The notes under the pieces are model-generated. The model saw only the letters and a list, made by a program, of their open reading frames with translations, was not told the DNA's origin and searched no databases. From positions 11,532,001-11,596,000 of the forward strand of contig NC_045132.1 of the NCBI RefSeq assembly GCF_007655135.1: a DNA stretch of 64,000 bases. The letters are read 5' to 3'. Positions 33,865 to 44,275 of this stretch are shown here, one piece after another; positions within the stretch are counted from its first letter, which is position 1, and every line of letters starts with the position of its first letter. The stretch is from Punica granatum. Its lineage: Eukaryota > Streptophyta > Magnoliopsida > Myrtales > Lythraceae. The position numbers were made by a program, and so were the translations under genes.

Positions 33865-34533
33865 TTTCGTAGCACCTTCGGGAATACGTATTTAGCACTG
33901 TTGTGAGACATGATTGCTGCAAAATAAAGTTAGAAAGAGTGGACCTCACAATTCTCTCCCTTACGTGTTTACACTCAAGAATGTGAATCACTCTACACTC
34001 GTGTTTTCACTCAACAAAATATGTGGCTTTTAACCCTCTAATGTTCTCACCACTCTTGCCTTTTTCCACTCGACAATTCTCTTTCAGTTCCTTTGGAACT
34101 AAACAAACAACTCCAAATTTTCCAGCAACAATTCACCAAGAACTCATCAAGGAAATTAATGATCAAAGGAAATTTCAGGAAGAAAAGAAACAAGAGAAAA
34201 GGCAACTACTATGAATGATTAAATAAACTAGAATGTTATATGTAATTTTGGGAACATAATCGATGTAGATCACAAAGAAAGGGAAATAACAACTTTAGAA
34301 TGGTCTGATGCAAAGAATTTGGATCAAATTGACTACAATAGCTTCTTTCTTTTCTTTCGATCTCTTTTTTTTTCAGCTTTGTATTTTTTTTTGGCCGAAT
34401 TTTTTTTCAGCTCTTTTTTTTGCCCTACTAATAATCCACAAAGAACAAACTCGATGAAGCGAAACTCAGAAAATTGAAACAAAAAAAAAGGATAGGATAA
34501 ACCCGATTTGGAGCCTGATGCTTTGATACCAAA
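33865..34533 (-). other. Gypsy copy 2 leader with primer site
   Basis: Leader homologous to 28709-29330. Primer site on the minus strand at about 34517-34531. No gene. Confidence 0.6.
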
Positions 34534-35330
34534 TGATGCGATTCCCGCCAAGAATGACGAGACCCGACAACTAAAGGAACCCAAGATCGTTTCACGATCA
34601 GATTCGATTGACGAACCCTCGACCCGTTGTTTATGACAAAAACAAGAACCTTGGTATAATTGACCTCAACCCGTTGTTTAATGCGAAACAAGAACCTCGA
34701 TATATTGGAAGACGCCACAAACGGTGATGGAAAGCCGTTTGATAAGTCGATGAAGACGCCACAAACGGTGGTGGAAAGCTGTTTGATAAGTCGATGATGA
34801 ACGCCACGGAAACTTCCGATAAGTTCGAATGAGTTCTTCAAGAACCAAAGAGAATACTCTCACAATTTTCTGAATGTTCATTTCTTTAAAAATTGACTAA
34901 GATGAATATATATAGACATAAACTAATCCTAATCTGGCCATATCTCCTCCTAAAGATAAGGAAAATAAAACCTAGAATATCGATAGAGATATGACATAAT
35001 CTATAAAGATATGAAATCTAAATATCCCTAGAATATTTCCATGAGATTTAAACTTTAAACAAATCTGATGATATCTTTTCTTGATCATCAAATATTCTAG
35101 AAGCTTCCTCAAACACTTGCTGAATTTAGCCTTGTCCGTAATCTTCTATAACTTGAATCATGTTGATGGATTTTTGTTCATGTCCAATGGGCTTCCATGA
35201 ATTTGCTTGAGCCCAAACTTCTTGAATCAAGCCGTTGAGTTCATCTTTAAACTTCTTTGCTCGTGCTCGCGTAATCGGTCCAATTGGAACTTGAACTGGA
35301 TCCCTTGAAGTCGTGCTATGATTTGCATCA
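34534..35330 (-). repeat. 5' LTR of the tandem Gypsy unit
   Basis: 797 bp, TGATGCAAATCATAGC...GGAATCGCATCA on the minus strand. Its outer end at 35330 touches the target duplication CCGAC. Confidence 0.88.
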
Positions 35331-35755
35331 CCGACTTTATGGCTTTTACTTTGGCCCCGATGACTCGAGCTCTGGTAGACGAGTTCATGGAGAATGGTTC
35401 GCTTGACAGGTACCGGACTTGTTTTGGTTGCCAAAACACAGTCTTTCCTACAATTTATGGATAGACATTCATACAAAAATCAGAATAATATTTCTGGATG
35501 ATATATAATACAATTGATTAAATTTATTCTTCTCTATCAGGTTATTGTTCAGTGAAGAAATTACCTTGATCGAATGGCCAAAACTCCATGAGATCACGAT
35601 CGGGACAGTAAAGGGTACTGCCTATTTGCATGAGGAGTGCCAAGAGAGGATCGTCCATTACGATATAAAGCCCGGTAATGTGCTCCTGGATAGAAACATG
35701 AGCCCCAAGGTAGTGGATTTCGTTCTCTCCAAGCTCGGTAACGATGAAGGGAGCC
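35331..35755 (+). pseudogene. Receptor-like kinase C-lobe fragment (LRK10L-type)
   Basis: Continues the fragment at 14610-14774: LYGFYFGPDDS, then after a one-base shift LVDEFMENGSLDRY. An intron-like gap ends in 'tctctatcag' near 35540, and the next exon reads LFSEEITLIEWPKLHEITIG, AYLHEECQERIVHYDIKPGN, VLLDRNMSPKVVDFVLSKLG. HYD in place of HRD is usual in this non-RD family; the magnesium-binding DFG is changed to DFV. Subdomains VIII-XI are absent because the sequence turns into a MAP kinase piece at about 35756. Nonfunctional. Confidence 0.85.
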
Positions 35756-35860
35756 GTTACATAATTGAGGTCATTGGCAAAGGGAGCTCTGGAGTTGTCT
35801 GCTCAATATATGATTTATGCACTTGGGGGAGAAAGTTGCGTTAAAGAAAATTAACTTCAC
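35756..35860 (+). pseudogene. MAP kinase N-lobe fragment fused to the RLK remnant
   Basis: The reading RYIIEVIGKGSSGVVCSIYD followed, after a one-base shift, by HLGEKVALKKIN matches the start of a plant MAPK kinase domain (glycine loop IGKGSxGVVCS and the ATP-binding lysine in VALKKI). Only about 35 residues are present, with no rest of the gene nearby. It is joined in frame to the preceding receptor kinase piece. Confidence 0.7.
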
Positions 35861-35906
35861 TTACGTTAGATGGAGACTTTGAGAACGCATAAAATTATCG
35901 GCTTCA

Positions 35907-36062
35907 ATCAAAAGATGGAATAGTACAGTGGTGCACTTCTTACCCGGTGACTAAGAGGTCTCAGGTTCGATACCCAATGGGACTACCCGTGCCCCTTTAT
36001 TAGATATTTATGATTTCTAATTCAATGTACTCAGTCCATGGGCCTCCCTTATAACCGAAAAA
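35907..36062 (+). mobile_element. tRNA-derived SINE, family 2
   Basis: Box A TAGTACAGTGGT (35921-35932), a perfect box B GGTTCGATACC (35964-35974), and a short A-tail ending at 36062. Flanked by aaaattatcggcttca (35891-35906) and aaaattatcgacttca (36063-36078), 15/16 identical. Confidence 0.85.
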
Positions 36063-36078
36063 AAAATTATCGACTTCA

Positions 36079-36728
36079 TTAAAATTTAGTTAAACCAAAT
36101 TGGGGAACTGGTTCATTAAGAGGTACGGTTCAATTAATGTAGCTAGTTCGACGAGTGATTTATGGTCGATGACATAGTATTTCCTCATTGGTCCATGCGT
36201 GAGGGCTAATTTATAACACTATTGAAGGTTTGTGGGATGAAAATAGGAAAGTAAAGAATGGAAATACTTTTAAAAAATTATGTAAAATGAATGGTCCATA
36301 TTAAATGAGGGGATCTAAGGGCTTATATTAGTTTTCTACGATGTGAAAAGCCAAAATTATGCAATGACGGAAATTTGGGATTAAATAAATACATTCAATT
36401 GCATTACAAATTCAATCAATTGGAAATGAACTACAAGACTTCTTAGTTTCCTCTAGTTTTATAACATTGTCTAAACATACGATATAAATATACAACTGCC
36501 TTGAGATCCTTTATTACTATCCCAATGTGAGTGTAGCTAATGGTCATCATTTAATTGACAACTGATGGCTTGTTTTTGTGACTGGTAGTTAGCTAGGATC
36601 AATCCTGGCCATCAATAATATCTTTCTAATTCTCAACAATTAAGGACTTAATCCTTACAGGAAAATGCAGAAACTAAATAAGAAAGTAACCTGTTTAAAG
36701 TGCCATCTCTGCTTGTAAAGCAATGCGC
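36079..36728. other. AT-rich intergenic sequence
   Basis: Nothing recognisable on either strand; no long frame. Confidence 0.4.
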
Positions 36729-37061
36729 CTAGTTTCCTCTGTGTTGGATGAATAGGTTGTGGCTGTTTGGAAGATTTACTGAAGCTGCAGGAGCTGTTAT
36801 TGCAGGACGGAAAAGTTTCTCTATCAACTCAACTCCTTGAACTTCTTCTTGATCTGGTTCATCTTGATATTACACATAAACAAGAACTTCTCTTCTTAGT
36901 ATATTAAAAGAAAATCCACTAATACAAAGTTGACGACAATGAGAATGCAAAGAAATAACCTCATCGACATCAACTGCTACCGTAGGAGGAGTTGATAATG
37001 CTTTCTGGATTTGATTTATAATCTCGGTTTGTTCATTAGTTTCTGTTGATGGGTTTGCCTC
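36729..37061 (-). pseudogene. Two exon-like blocks of an unidentified gene
   Basis: Minus strand: a block at 36960-37061 preceded by 'tgatgcag' and followed by a GT reads EANPSTETNEQTEIINQIQK and STPPTVAVDVDE. A second block (about 36729-36867) reads DEPDQEEVQGVELIEKLFRP and ends LFIQHRGN plus stop. Base use is more coding-like than the surroundings. The obvious splice sites do not join the two in phase, so I treat them as remnants. Protein family not recognised. Confidence 0.3.
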
Positions 37062-37234
37062 CTGCATCACCAAAAACAAGACAATCTCCTTTAGCTGTGC
37101 AAATATAATAGCCAAAAGAAAATTGATATTACTTATAAGAATTAGAGAAAAATACGAAAAAGATAAGTGACTCAAATATTTCCTCTATGAATAATGAAGA
37201 AGCAAATCAACCAAATTTAACTTACCCATAAAAG

Positions 37235-37411
37235 ACCAACAAAAGTGTTGGTTGAGTGGTAAGTAGTTCACTCCCGTAAGGAGGAGAACACAAGTTCGAA
37301 CCCCGGGAAGCGCACTTATTGGGAGGGAGAAAACCTTTAATGTTCGATCTCCCGATTGGATTAGTCATATCCCTTGGACTCTGGATACCAATGTACACAC
37401 GGAAAAAAAAA
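37235..37411 (+). mobile_element. tRNA-derived SINE, family 3
   Basis: Box A TGGTTGAGTGGT (37249-37260), box B AGTTCGAACCC (37293-37303), A-tail at 37403-37411. Perfect 16-bp target duplication aacttacccataaaag at 37219-37234 and 37412-37427. Confidence 0.9.
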
Positions 37412-37427
37412 AACTTACCCATAAAAG

Positions 37428-38297
37428 CGATCTCACCGTGTTCGGAAGAATGAAGAACGTAGAACAATTTAAATTGGTCAGTTCGAACCACTAAGAATAT
37501 AAATTATTATGCTCAATCCGATTTTAATGGATGAAACTTGATTTCTAAAATCATATGAGATCATTAAAGATAATATATTTCCTAAGTTAAAGTCGACGAG
37601 AATGGCCAATAGAGGTGACGCAGCATGGTTCGCATTTCTTGCTCTTAAATTTGAATTTAGACTCGAAGGGAATAGATCACGTTTAAACTCAACAAATAAC
37701 ACTTAATTGGGTCACGATAGAAGATAAAATCTCTTCAAGAAATACTATTGATGCTGAGATATAAAGTTCTATCTTACAATGATTTGGCCAAGAATATATA
37801 GAAATAGCCTAAGACAACTAAGAAGACTCTAAAATAGAAAATAGCAACTAGACTCTTACCGTGTAATTTCCTAAAACAAAACATGTAATTGTTCCAAAAT
37901 AGAAAACTTAAAACTCTTGACTCAAACTAAAATAGGAAGTAATATCATGCAAGTATGCTCTTAACCACTAAATTAATTTGACCTAATAGACAACTTTAAG
38001 AAGGATTATATCCACGTGTTTTAGCTATTACAAGAAGTCCAAGGTGAATAGCAAGAGGTGGTTAAACAAACAATAGCAAAAGATCATCATTAAGGAGAAA
38101 GAAGAAGGGCGCATCTAAAAACTCACATGCTAATCATGGTGCCCCTTAGTAGTGCGTGTGAATGCATTTTTTTACAGGTTTTGCAACAATCTGATCATAA
38201 CGTGAAACAGAACATATATGTGCAGAATAAGAAGGAAATATGAGCACAAGAAGCAAAAATTAGCAACTGGGATGAAGAATGAAAGAGTAGTTGTTGT
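37428..38297. other. AT-rich intergenic sequence
   Basis: No gene supported; only short frames without domains. Confidence 0.4.
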
Positions 38298-38302
38298 GGG
38301 GT

Positions 38303-38336
<34 letters not shown>

Positions 38337-38358
38337 GGGGGGGGGGTGGGGTGGGGGG
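38298..38358 (+). repeat. Poly-G tract with few T interruptions
   Basis: An uninterrupted run of 33 G (38303-38335) is followed by G runs of 10, 4 and 6 separated by single T. It could form stacked G-quadruplexes. The proline-rich minus-strand frame across it is an artefact of the repeat. Confidence 0.9.
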
Positions 38359-38467
38359 ATTGTGAACAAAGGACGGATAACAATTGAACGGTTTATATGG
38401 TGAACTTCATGGATGTGGTGTCCTAACATAACTCACTATAAGCATATCTGGCCTTTGACCCCTCTAT

Positions 38468-38577
38468 AATCATCTAAAACCAGCATGTCATATTTGTTAA
38501 TGGCAGCTAGAGATAGGGAGAAAAATCATCTAAAACCAGCATTTCGTATTTATTAATGGCAGTTCGAGATAGGGAGA
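38468..38577 (+). repeat. Two-copy ~55-bp tandem duplication
   Basis: The unit from 'atcatctaaaaccagcat' to 'gagatagggaga' occurs twice in a row with a few differences. Confidence 0.75.
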
Positions 38578-38859
38578 GAATGCGGTTATTCTCAATTTAT
38601 ATTAGTAAGAAAGAAACTGGTTGCATTATCATGATGGAGTTTCAAATATCCTAACAGAATGCTGGTACAATAGGAGCAGGTAAGGAACACTATATCTTGG
38701 GCATTTTGTCGAGGATGCAAGACATGGTAAGAGGAAGTCTCACAATCAACAAATAGAAAGGCAAATCGAAAAATCGCACAATTATCTTAGAGCAAGTGCA
38801 GCCACTACCATTTCAAACCTTTCGTATGCGTGCAGCATGAAGGGAATCAAAGAGGTTGA

Positions 38860-39121
38860 TGTGCTTCAGATTGCAGCCTAACATGTATTCAAATTTTCGA
38901 GACCAGACAAGCATTCTAGAAGACTCTGGAACAAGAATTTGGCTTAATTAGATATTAAGTTTCCTATATTACTATAATATAGTTTCTTTTAATTAGATAT
39001 TATTTCATATGTTAGTTTGAGCCAGTAATTTTAAGTTTCTTATTCCAGATAGTTTCCTTATTCTATTTTAGGAAGAAATCTATAGGAGATTATATGTCAG
39101 TTTCTTATTCTAGAGGCAAGT
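38860..39121 (+). repeat. LTR fragment of the gag-only family
   Basis: Starts TGTGCTTCAGATTGCAGCC and follows the left half of the 530-bp LTR (compare 9972-10225). It is cut at 'tctagaggcaag' by the LTR that starts at 39122; the rest is not in the window. Confidence 0.75.
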
Positions 39122-39828
39122 TGATATGATCCAGCTAGAGGACCCTTCACAAGGGTATGAGGAAGAATCCCAGGATGACAGGGTCGGGCATGAAGGCGAG
39201 CTTTGGGATAAGCATGAGCCAGCTAGAGCAAGTACAAGAGCACGAGTCAAGCGAATCCAACAAGCTATGCAAAGGTTGTTATTGCATGTCCATGGAGGAG
39301 TAGTCGAGCTCTTGGGCGAGCTGCATGTGGAACAAGAAGTCACGATTGTTCATATTTTAGAAATCTATTTAGAAGATGATCTCAATTTAAATGGCTGAAT
39401 TTAGTTGTTTTTCAATAACTTGGGCCTATTTTATTTTTGGACTCATTACACTTAGGATTTATTTTAGCCAAGTCCATTAGCCCAATTAGGTTATCAACTA
39501 GTATCTCCCTGTAAATAGGCATGTGGCCTCCCTAGAGAATATAAATCAGTTTTCGTTCAATTTTGTGAGAGAGGTTTCCTATGAGTTGTTCTACAACAAC
39601 TTTGCCGATATTGTAAGCGTGATGACTTGTGATTCCCGACATTTATAATATTGGTTTCTAGCTCCCTGTAGCTAGCAGATCAATATTCCAAATTATAATA
39701 TTGGTTTCTGGCTCTTTATAGTCAGCAGGTCAATATTTCATATCCTTGAAACCTTCATTGGACGGTCCCGGGTTTGATTTCATTCTATTATTTTGGATCT
39801 CGCGACAGATTCGTCGAGGTTCGCGTCA
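39122..39828 (+). repeat. LTR (707 bp), TGATATGATCC family, plus strand
   Basis: Same family as 433-1138 and 1152-1858 but inverted. It begins TGATATGATCCAGC and ends TTCGCGTCA, and a primer site follows, so this is a 5' LTR. A long-looking frame within it (39126-39398) is LTR sequence also seen in the other copies. Confidence 0.85.
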
Positions 39829-40734
39829 TTTGGTATCAGAGTTTTGGCTCCAATCTAGGTTTCGCCTATCCTATTTCATTTTTTTTCGTTATCCATTGTT
39901 CTTAAGATTCGTAAATCATTTATAGAAGTTGTGATTTTTGTTGGCTGATTCCAATTGTCTTGAAAAACCGTAAAGTTTCAGTTTATCTTATTGGAGATCC
40001 AAAAAAAAATCGTCAAAAAGAGAATACTGAGAAAAAAAAGGAAAAAAAGAAGGAAAAAAAAGTTGAAAAAAATAAAAGGAAAGAGCAATTGTTTGTGACA
40101 TCTTAACTTTTGGGGTGAAAGAAACTTCCTTAAATATCACTTTTAATTAAGTGAAGTAGGGAATTCCAAAAGTTTCATGTTATTTTCTTCCATATCTGCG
40201 ACTATCCCTGAATTACCTTCCTTTATATATTTTTGTTTACTTTGATGGACCACTGGCATATAAAGTGCAGTTGAAAAATCTAATATTGTTTCCTTTCAAT
40301 TGGATATTTTCCTATCGTATTCTTTTCTTGTCTCTTAGAATCATTCATTCCTTCCATTTCGATACTTTCCATAAATCTCTTGTTTCCTTATTCCCACAAA
40401 TCTTTCTTGTACATCTCAGTTGTTTCGTTAACTTCATCTACCACATTATTTCCTTTCTCTTTTAGGTTTGGATCCTAAATTTGATTCAATTTCTGAAATC
40501 AATGATTATAAGTGCTTTGGACTAATCAATTGATTTTACTCTTGCAATTGAATTGCTTAGTTTCTTAGGAACTTTGAGGAGAAAATCTAGAGAGAAAAAA
40601 AATGCAAGAGTGGTGAGTATATCAGAGGGTAAAAGTCTAAAATTGAGTGAAACACGAATTTTATTAATTTGAGTGCAAATACGTCAGTGAGTGGTTGTGA
40701 GGTCCATTTCTATTTTCTAAAGTTTCCCTGCAGA
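39829..40734 (+). other. Leader of the TGATATGATCC-family element with primer site
   Basis: TGGTATCAGAGTTTTGGC at 39831-39848 is a tRNA-iMet-type primer site. The rest is an AT-rich leader; from about 40600 ('caagagtggtgag', 'gaggtccatt', 'ctgcag') it resembles the leader of the Gypsy copies just before gag. It is cut at 40735 by an Ogre-type LTR; no gag remains in the window. Confidence 0.65.
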
Positions 40735-42083
40735 TGTGCGCACCTGAATTCTATATCTCGCACGCCCTTTCGGTACTCTAGTTTGCTAGGCTTGCCGTTT
40801 TTGTTTATTTACCGCGTGATTTAGAATTGCTCTTGACTTGCCCGTTTTGACACCGTAAAGTCGATGAATTGATCGAGTTGGGCCAAGAATCCAGAAGATG
40901 AGTATGCTTGTGCGTCGAGGAATCGGTTCATTATCTTAGCGTTACAGTTCATCAAACCGTGATGGTCGATTCCCTGCGCGAACCGAGACCACGAGTATTC
41001 GAGCTTACTCATCTTTTGGTAACAATAGACCAACTTGACCGGTTCAACACTCGGACCTCTCGCTCACCGATGGGGATCCTTACAAATGAATAAGTGAATG
41101 CGCAAATAAAATCCTTGCAATGTTCTCTCAAATAATTACAAAGTACAACTGAATAAGTAAATGGATCCCGATCGGTTCACGTTGGGCCAATATTCCACTT
41201 CGGCTCCCCGTGCATTTCGAATGACCGAAAAATAAATTAAGGCAACGCGGGCTCGAAGAGCCGGGGGTCGGGTCCAATCGAACCAACGGTTTGCAAGAGA
41301 ACCGATTAATTCCCACTGTAACCGTTGGATCGATCGAGCTCCCGGGTGATATCTAAACACGTTTCACACATCCAATCCAAATTGCCTTCCACATAGGCCC
41401 CATTTGGAGTGTGATGGTGTCTCGGGGCTAGATCCCATTCCGCACTCGGGTTGCACGCACTCGGTGAGTTAGGAGGCGTTGGATGTTCGGTGATTTGGGG
41501 CGTTGGGCCCCGTGCGACACGTAACCTATGGGCTCAGACCCGAACCGCATCAAATTAGCAAGAGCAAATGGAAAACAGAAGAATACTGATAAAACTGATG
41601 AAAAACAGACAACAACTGACAAACGTAGATGAATACAGACAAGTTGTATATCAAGTCGAATATACGTGATTTAATCGGTTATTAACCGGGGTTGATTAGC
41701 AAACAATGTATCTAACCTAGGCAAACAAAGAAGTGGGTTGGGACATGGTTCTAGGCCAATTACATGTGTGACTTTGTTTTAGAACTCTATTCAGTGAGGT
41801 GTCACTACGGTTTCACCGAATTAGCCAAACTTGTATTCTTAACTCTAGATTAGGGACCTAACATTCCACATGTCCATTATCTAATGTTTGGTTAACCCGA
41901 ATGCACGATTAATTCGGTTTTTCGTGTTTTGCAACAGAGATAAAGTGCTCACCACCGAATCTACAATAGAGAGATAGAAACATCGAAAGTGAACGGAATG
42001 GGCCGTGCGAATGAAACTCGCACCCGAACGGGTCGCCCTTTTTTGTCCATAGATCGAGGTGTTTCCGACTCCCTAATGCCTAG
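40735..42083 (-). repeat. Ogre-type LTR, minus strand, 3' portion
   Basis: Begins TGTGCGCACCTG (inverted LTR end) and follows 18871-20450 in order, with deletions and many differences, so it is an older copy. No inverted primer site flanks it, so it is a 3' or solo LTR. It is interrupted at 42083 by another LTR. Confidence 0.8.
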
Positions 42084-44275
42084 TGTCAGCACCCCATTTT
42101 GGCCCATCGCTTCCTACAAGAGAATCCCGATCAAAGCCCGGGTTACTATTCATCACCCGGCAAGCGGAGGCAAACGTGCGGTCACGAAGTCGTGGATGAC
42201 AGGAGAAAAGCTGGGTCCATTAGAAAAGCGGAAGAGAGTAGTCGGAAGAACAGACAGGCGAAATACCCCGAAAACAGCGGAGCCGGCACTGCGGTACTAT
42301 TCATCACCGAATCACTGAAACACCGAAAGGTGCCCAATATGGGACTCTAAAAATCCCTATCAGTGCCAAAATGACCAACGACACGTCCGGGCGCGTTTCG
42401 GGGGCATACCAATTAAGCCGGGGTGCCTCCGATCTCCCACGGACGCCTTTTCTGACAGGGCTCCGAGAGGCCGACCCACTGACAAGTAAACGGCACCCCA
42501 AAACGGGCCTACAGACACTCAGGGACCACCGGGGTCGTGGAACGAGTCTCAGACGACCTTTCGGAACTCTACAGGGCTCCTCGAATGACGTTTCAGTGGT
42601 AGCCAATGCCTCCCGGTGAATCTTCGGGGTACATTCACGGAAAACAGAGATCGCAACGATTCCCGAACACCTCGAGACATTCAGCGAGCACTGAGAAAAC
42701 CCCGGTCACAAGTCCCTAGGCCTTCCCGGGCTAACGTCTTCGGCCGAAGGCGACGAGCCAACGATCCCCCACGGGGCAAAAGGGTCACTGAAACGAATGT
42801 CAAGATGCACAAAGAGCAATCGGGGACCGGGGGCATTCAACCCCACTCCGAACGTCCAAACAGGGCAAAACCGACTCTCGAGGTGCCGAGTCGCCCGAAC
42901 ATTCGTTCACACGATGCATGGCGATATTAGGCTCATTCAAATCCTCTTCGTTCAAGCATTCCAAATCTATAAATTAATCGGACATCGGAGATCGAACGCG
43001 CGTTCAAGCAAGTCTCAAGCTTTTCCGGCTTTTCTCTCAGTCAAATGGGACCCACAACTCAGCCAAGCCAAGCCGTCAAGCTGCGGCTCTACCCCAAGCC
43101 ACGGCTCAACCCCTCAAGCTCGGTTGGCCACAATTAGCCGTGGCTTCCCCCCTATGGCCAGCGGCTCAAGGCCTCCCCCCTCCACAAATTCAAATTTTCT
43201 TACACACCCATCACTTCCTATCACCCATCCATCACACCCATCACTCTCCTTTACTTTCCCCACACTCAACATGACTCTTTCCCCACCCTAATCTCCCTCC
43301 AAAAATTCGGCAGCCCATGCTTAGCCCTCTAAACCACACTTAACTCCCCTTAACCGAATCACTAAGCTAGCCTATAAGTTCCCATCTATCATTAACTCTA
43401 ATCACTTCTTCAATTCCATTCTCTCTCAAGCCAATCTCTCTCAAGAATCCTCTCAAACTCCAGCCCACTCCCACTATCACGTCCAGCCCGTGCCAAGGCC
43501 AAAACCGACCAAAACCGTCGGAAAACCACCAGGTTTTCCGGCAACCACCCGACCCGACTTAAACCAAAAATCACCAAACTCCCTAGCCTACATATTTTCC
43601 ACCCCCTAAGCCCATTTCCGGGCTTAGATTTCTCATTTGAAGCCTCCATCGACGCGTTATGCCCGTACGAAGAATCGGCTCACTAGGAAGCCACATGCGT
43701 GCACCGAGCCACCAATAACGTGCCATTTCTTCCCACGACTTCGGCGAGTCGTGCCATCACGTTCAAAGGGTTCCTCACAACCCTCACTCTCCCCCGTGAA
43801 GAGGTGGTCACGGTCCGAGAGCCGACTTACCGTGCACAACCACCGTTTCGCCCGTTTCATTTTTACCGGGTTTCTCGACTTTTACCGAGTTTCTTCTTAC
43901 TGTTTCCGATTCATCTAGGGCTTGGCACGTTCGGATTTGTCCACGGAGGTCAATATCTGCCTCTTAGGAATCCAACAAGCCCAACCTCGCACCGTGCCGT
44001 GCCCAGAGCGAGCGTGCTGACCCCGTTCTTCCCGAGCTGCCGCGACTGTCTTCTTCTCGGGTTACTCACCCGTAACCTCTAGCCGAGTCTTGCGACTCCC
44101 ACGGCCGCGTCCCCGACTCTTTTCCTCTTGCAACGAGGCTAGGTAACAACCCTTTATAACTTAGAGGAGTTAGGATCTTCGATCTTTACTTGTATGAAGT
44201 GTTTATGTACATTAAAGGTTCGGGATATGTGAAAGCTTGCATTTTTTTTCTCGGATCCGGACTTTCCATGCATGC
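42084..44275 (+). repeat. Ogre-type LTR, plus strand, 5' portion
   Basis: Starts TGTCAGCACCCC and is colinear with 44276 to about 46214, clearly more diverged than the two LTRs of the element at 44276. TATA-type 'gcctataagttcc' near 43371-43383. It is cut at 'catgcatgc' by the younger element, at the position matching about 46215. Confidence 0.82.

Larger units (their letters stand above)
14775..35330 (-). mobile_element. Tandem Ty3/Gypsy element: LTR-internal-LTR-internal-LTR in a kinase gene
   Basis: Three LTRs of 797, 798 and 797 bp (14775-15571, 29331-30128, 34534-35330) bound two internal regions, all on the minus strand. The whole unit is flanked by one perfect duplication CCGAC (14770-14774 and 35331-35335), and the kinase reading (VRL then YGF) is restored across it. 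Each internal region has a tRNA-iMet-like primer site, a reduced gag-protease, RT, RNase H and integrase, and the purine tract aagaggaggggaa. The left copy contains the nested Ogre derivative 18871-28200. No chromodomain is recognised at the pol C-terminus. Confidence 0.85.

Noticed and set aside
37249..37303. tRNA gene
   Set aside because: Box A and B are present, but the sequence cannot form a full cloverleaf and is followed by an A-tail and target duplication: it is a SINE.
38172..38429. Proline- or glycine-rich frames
   Set aside because: Translations of the poly-G tract.
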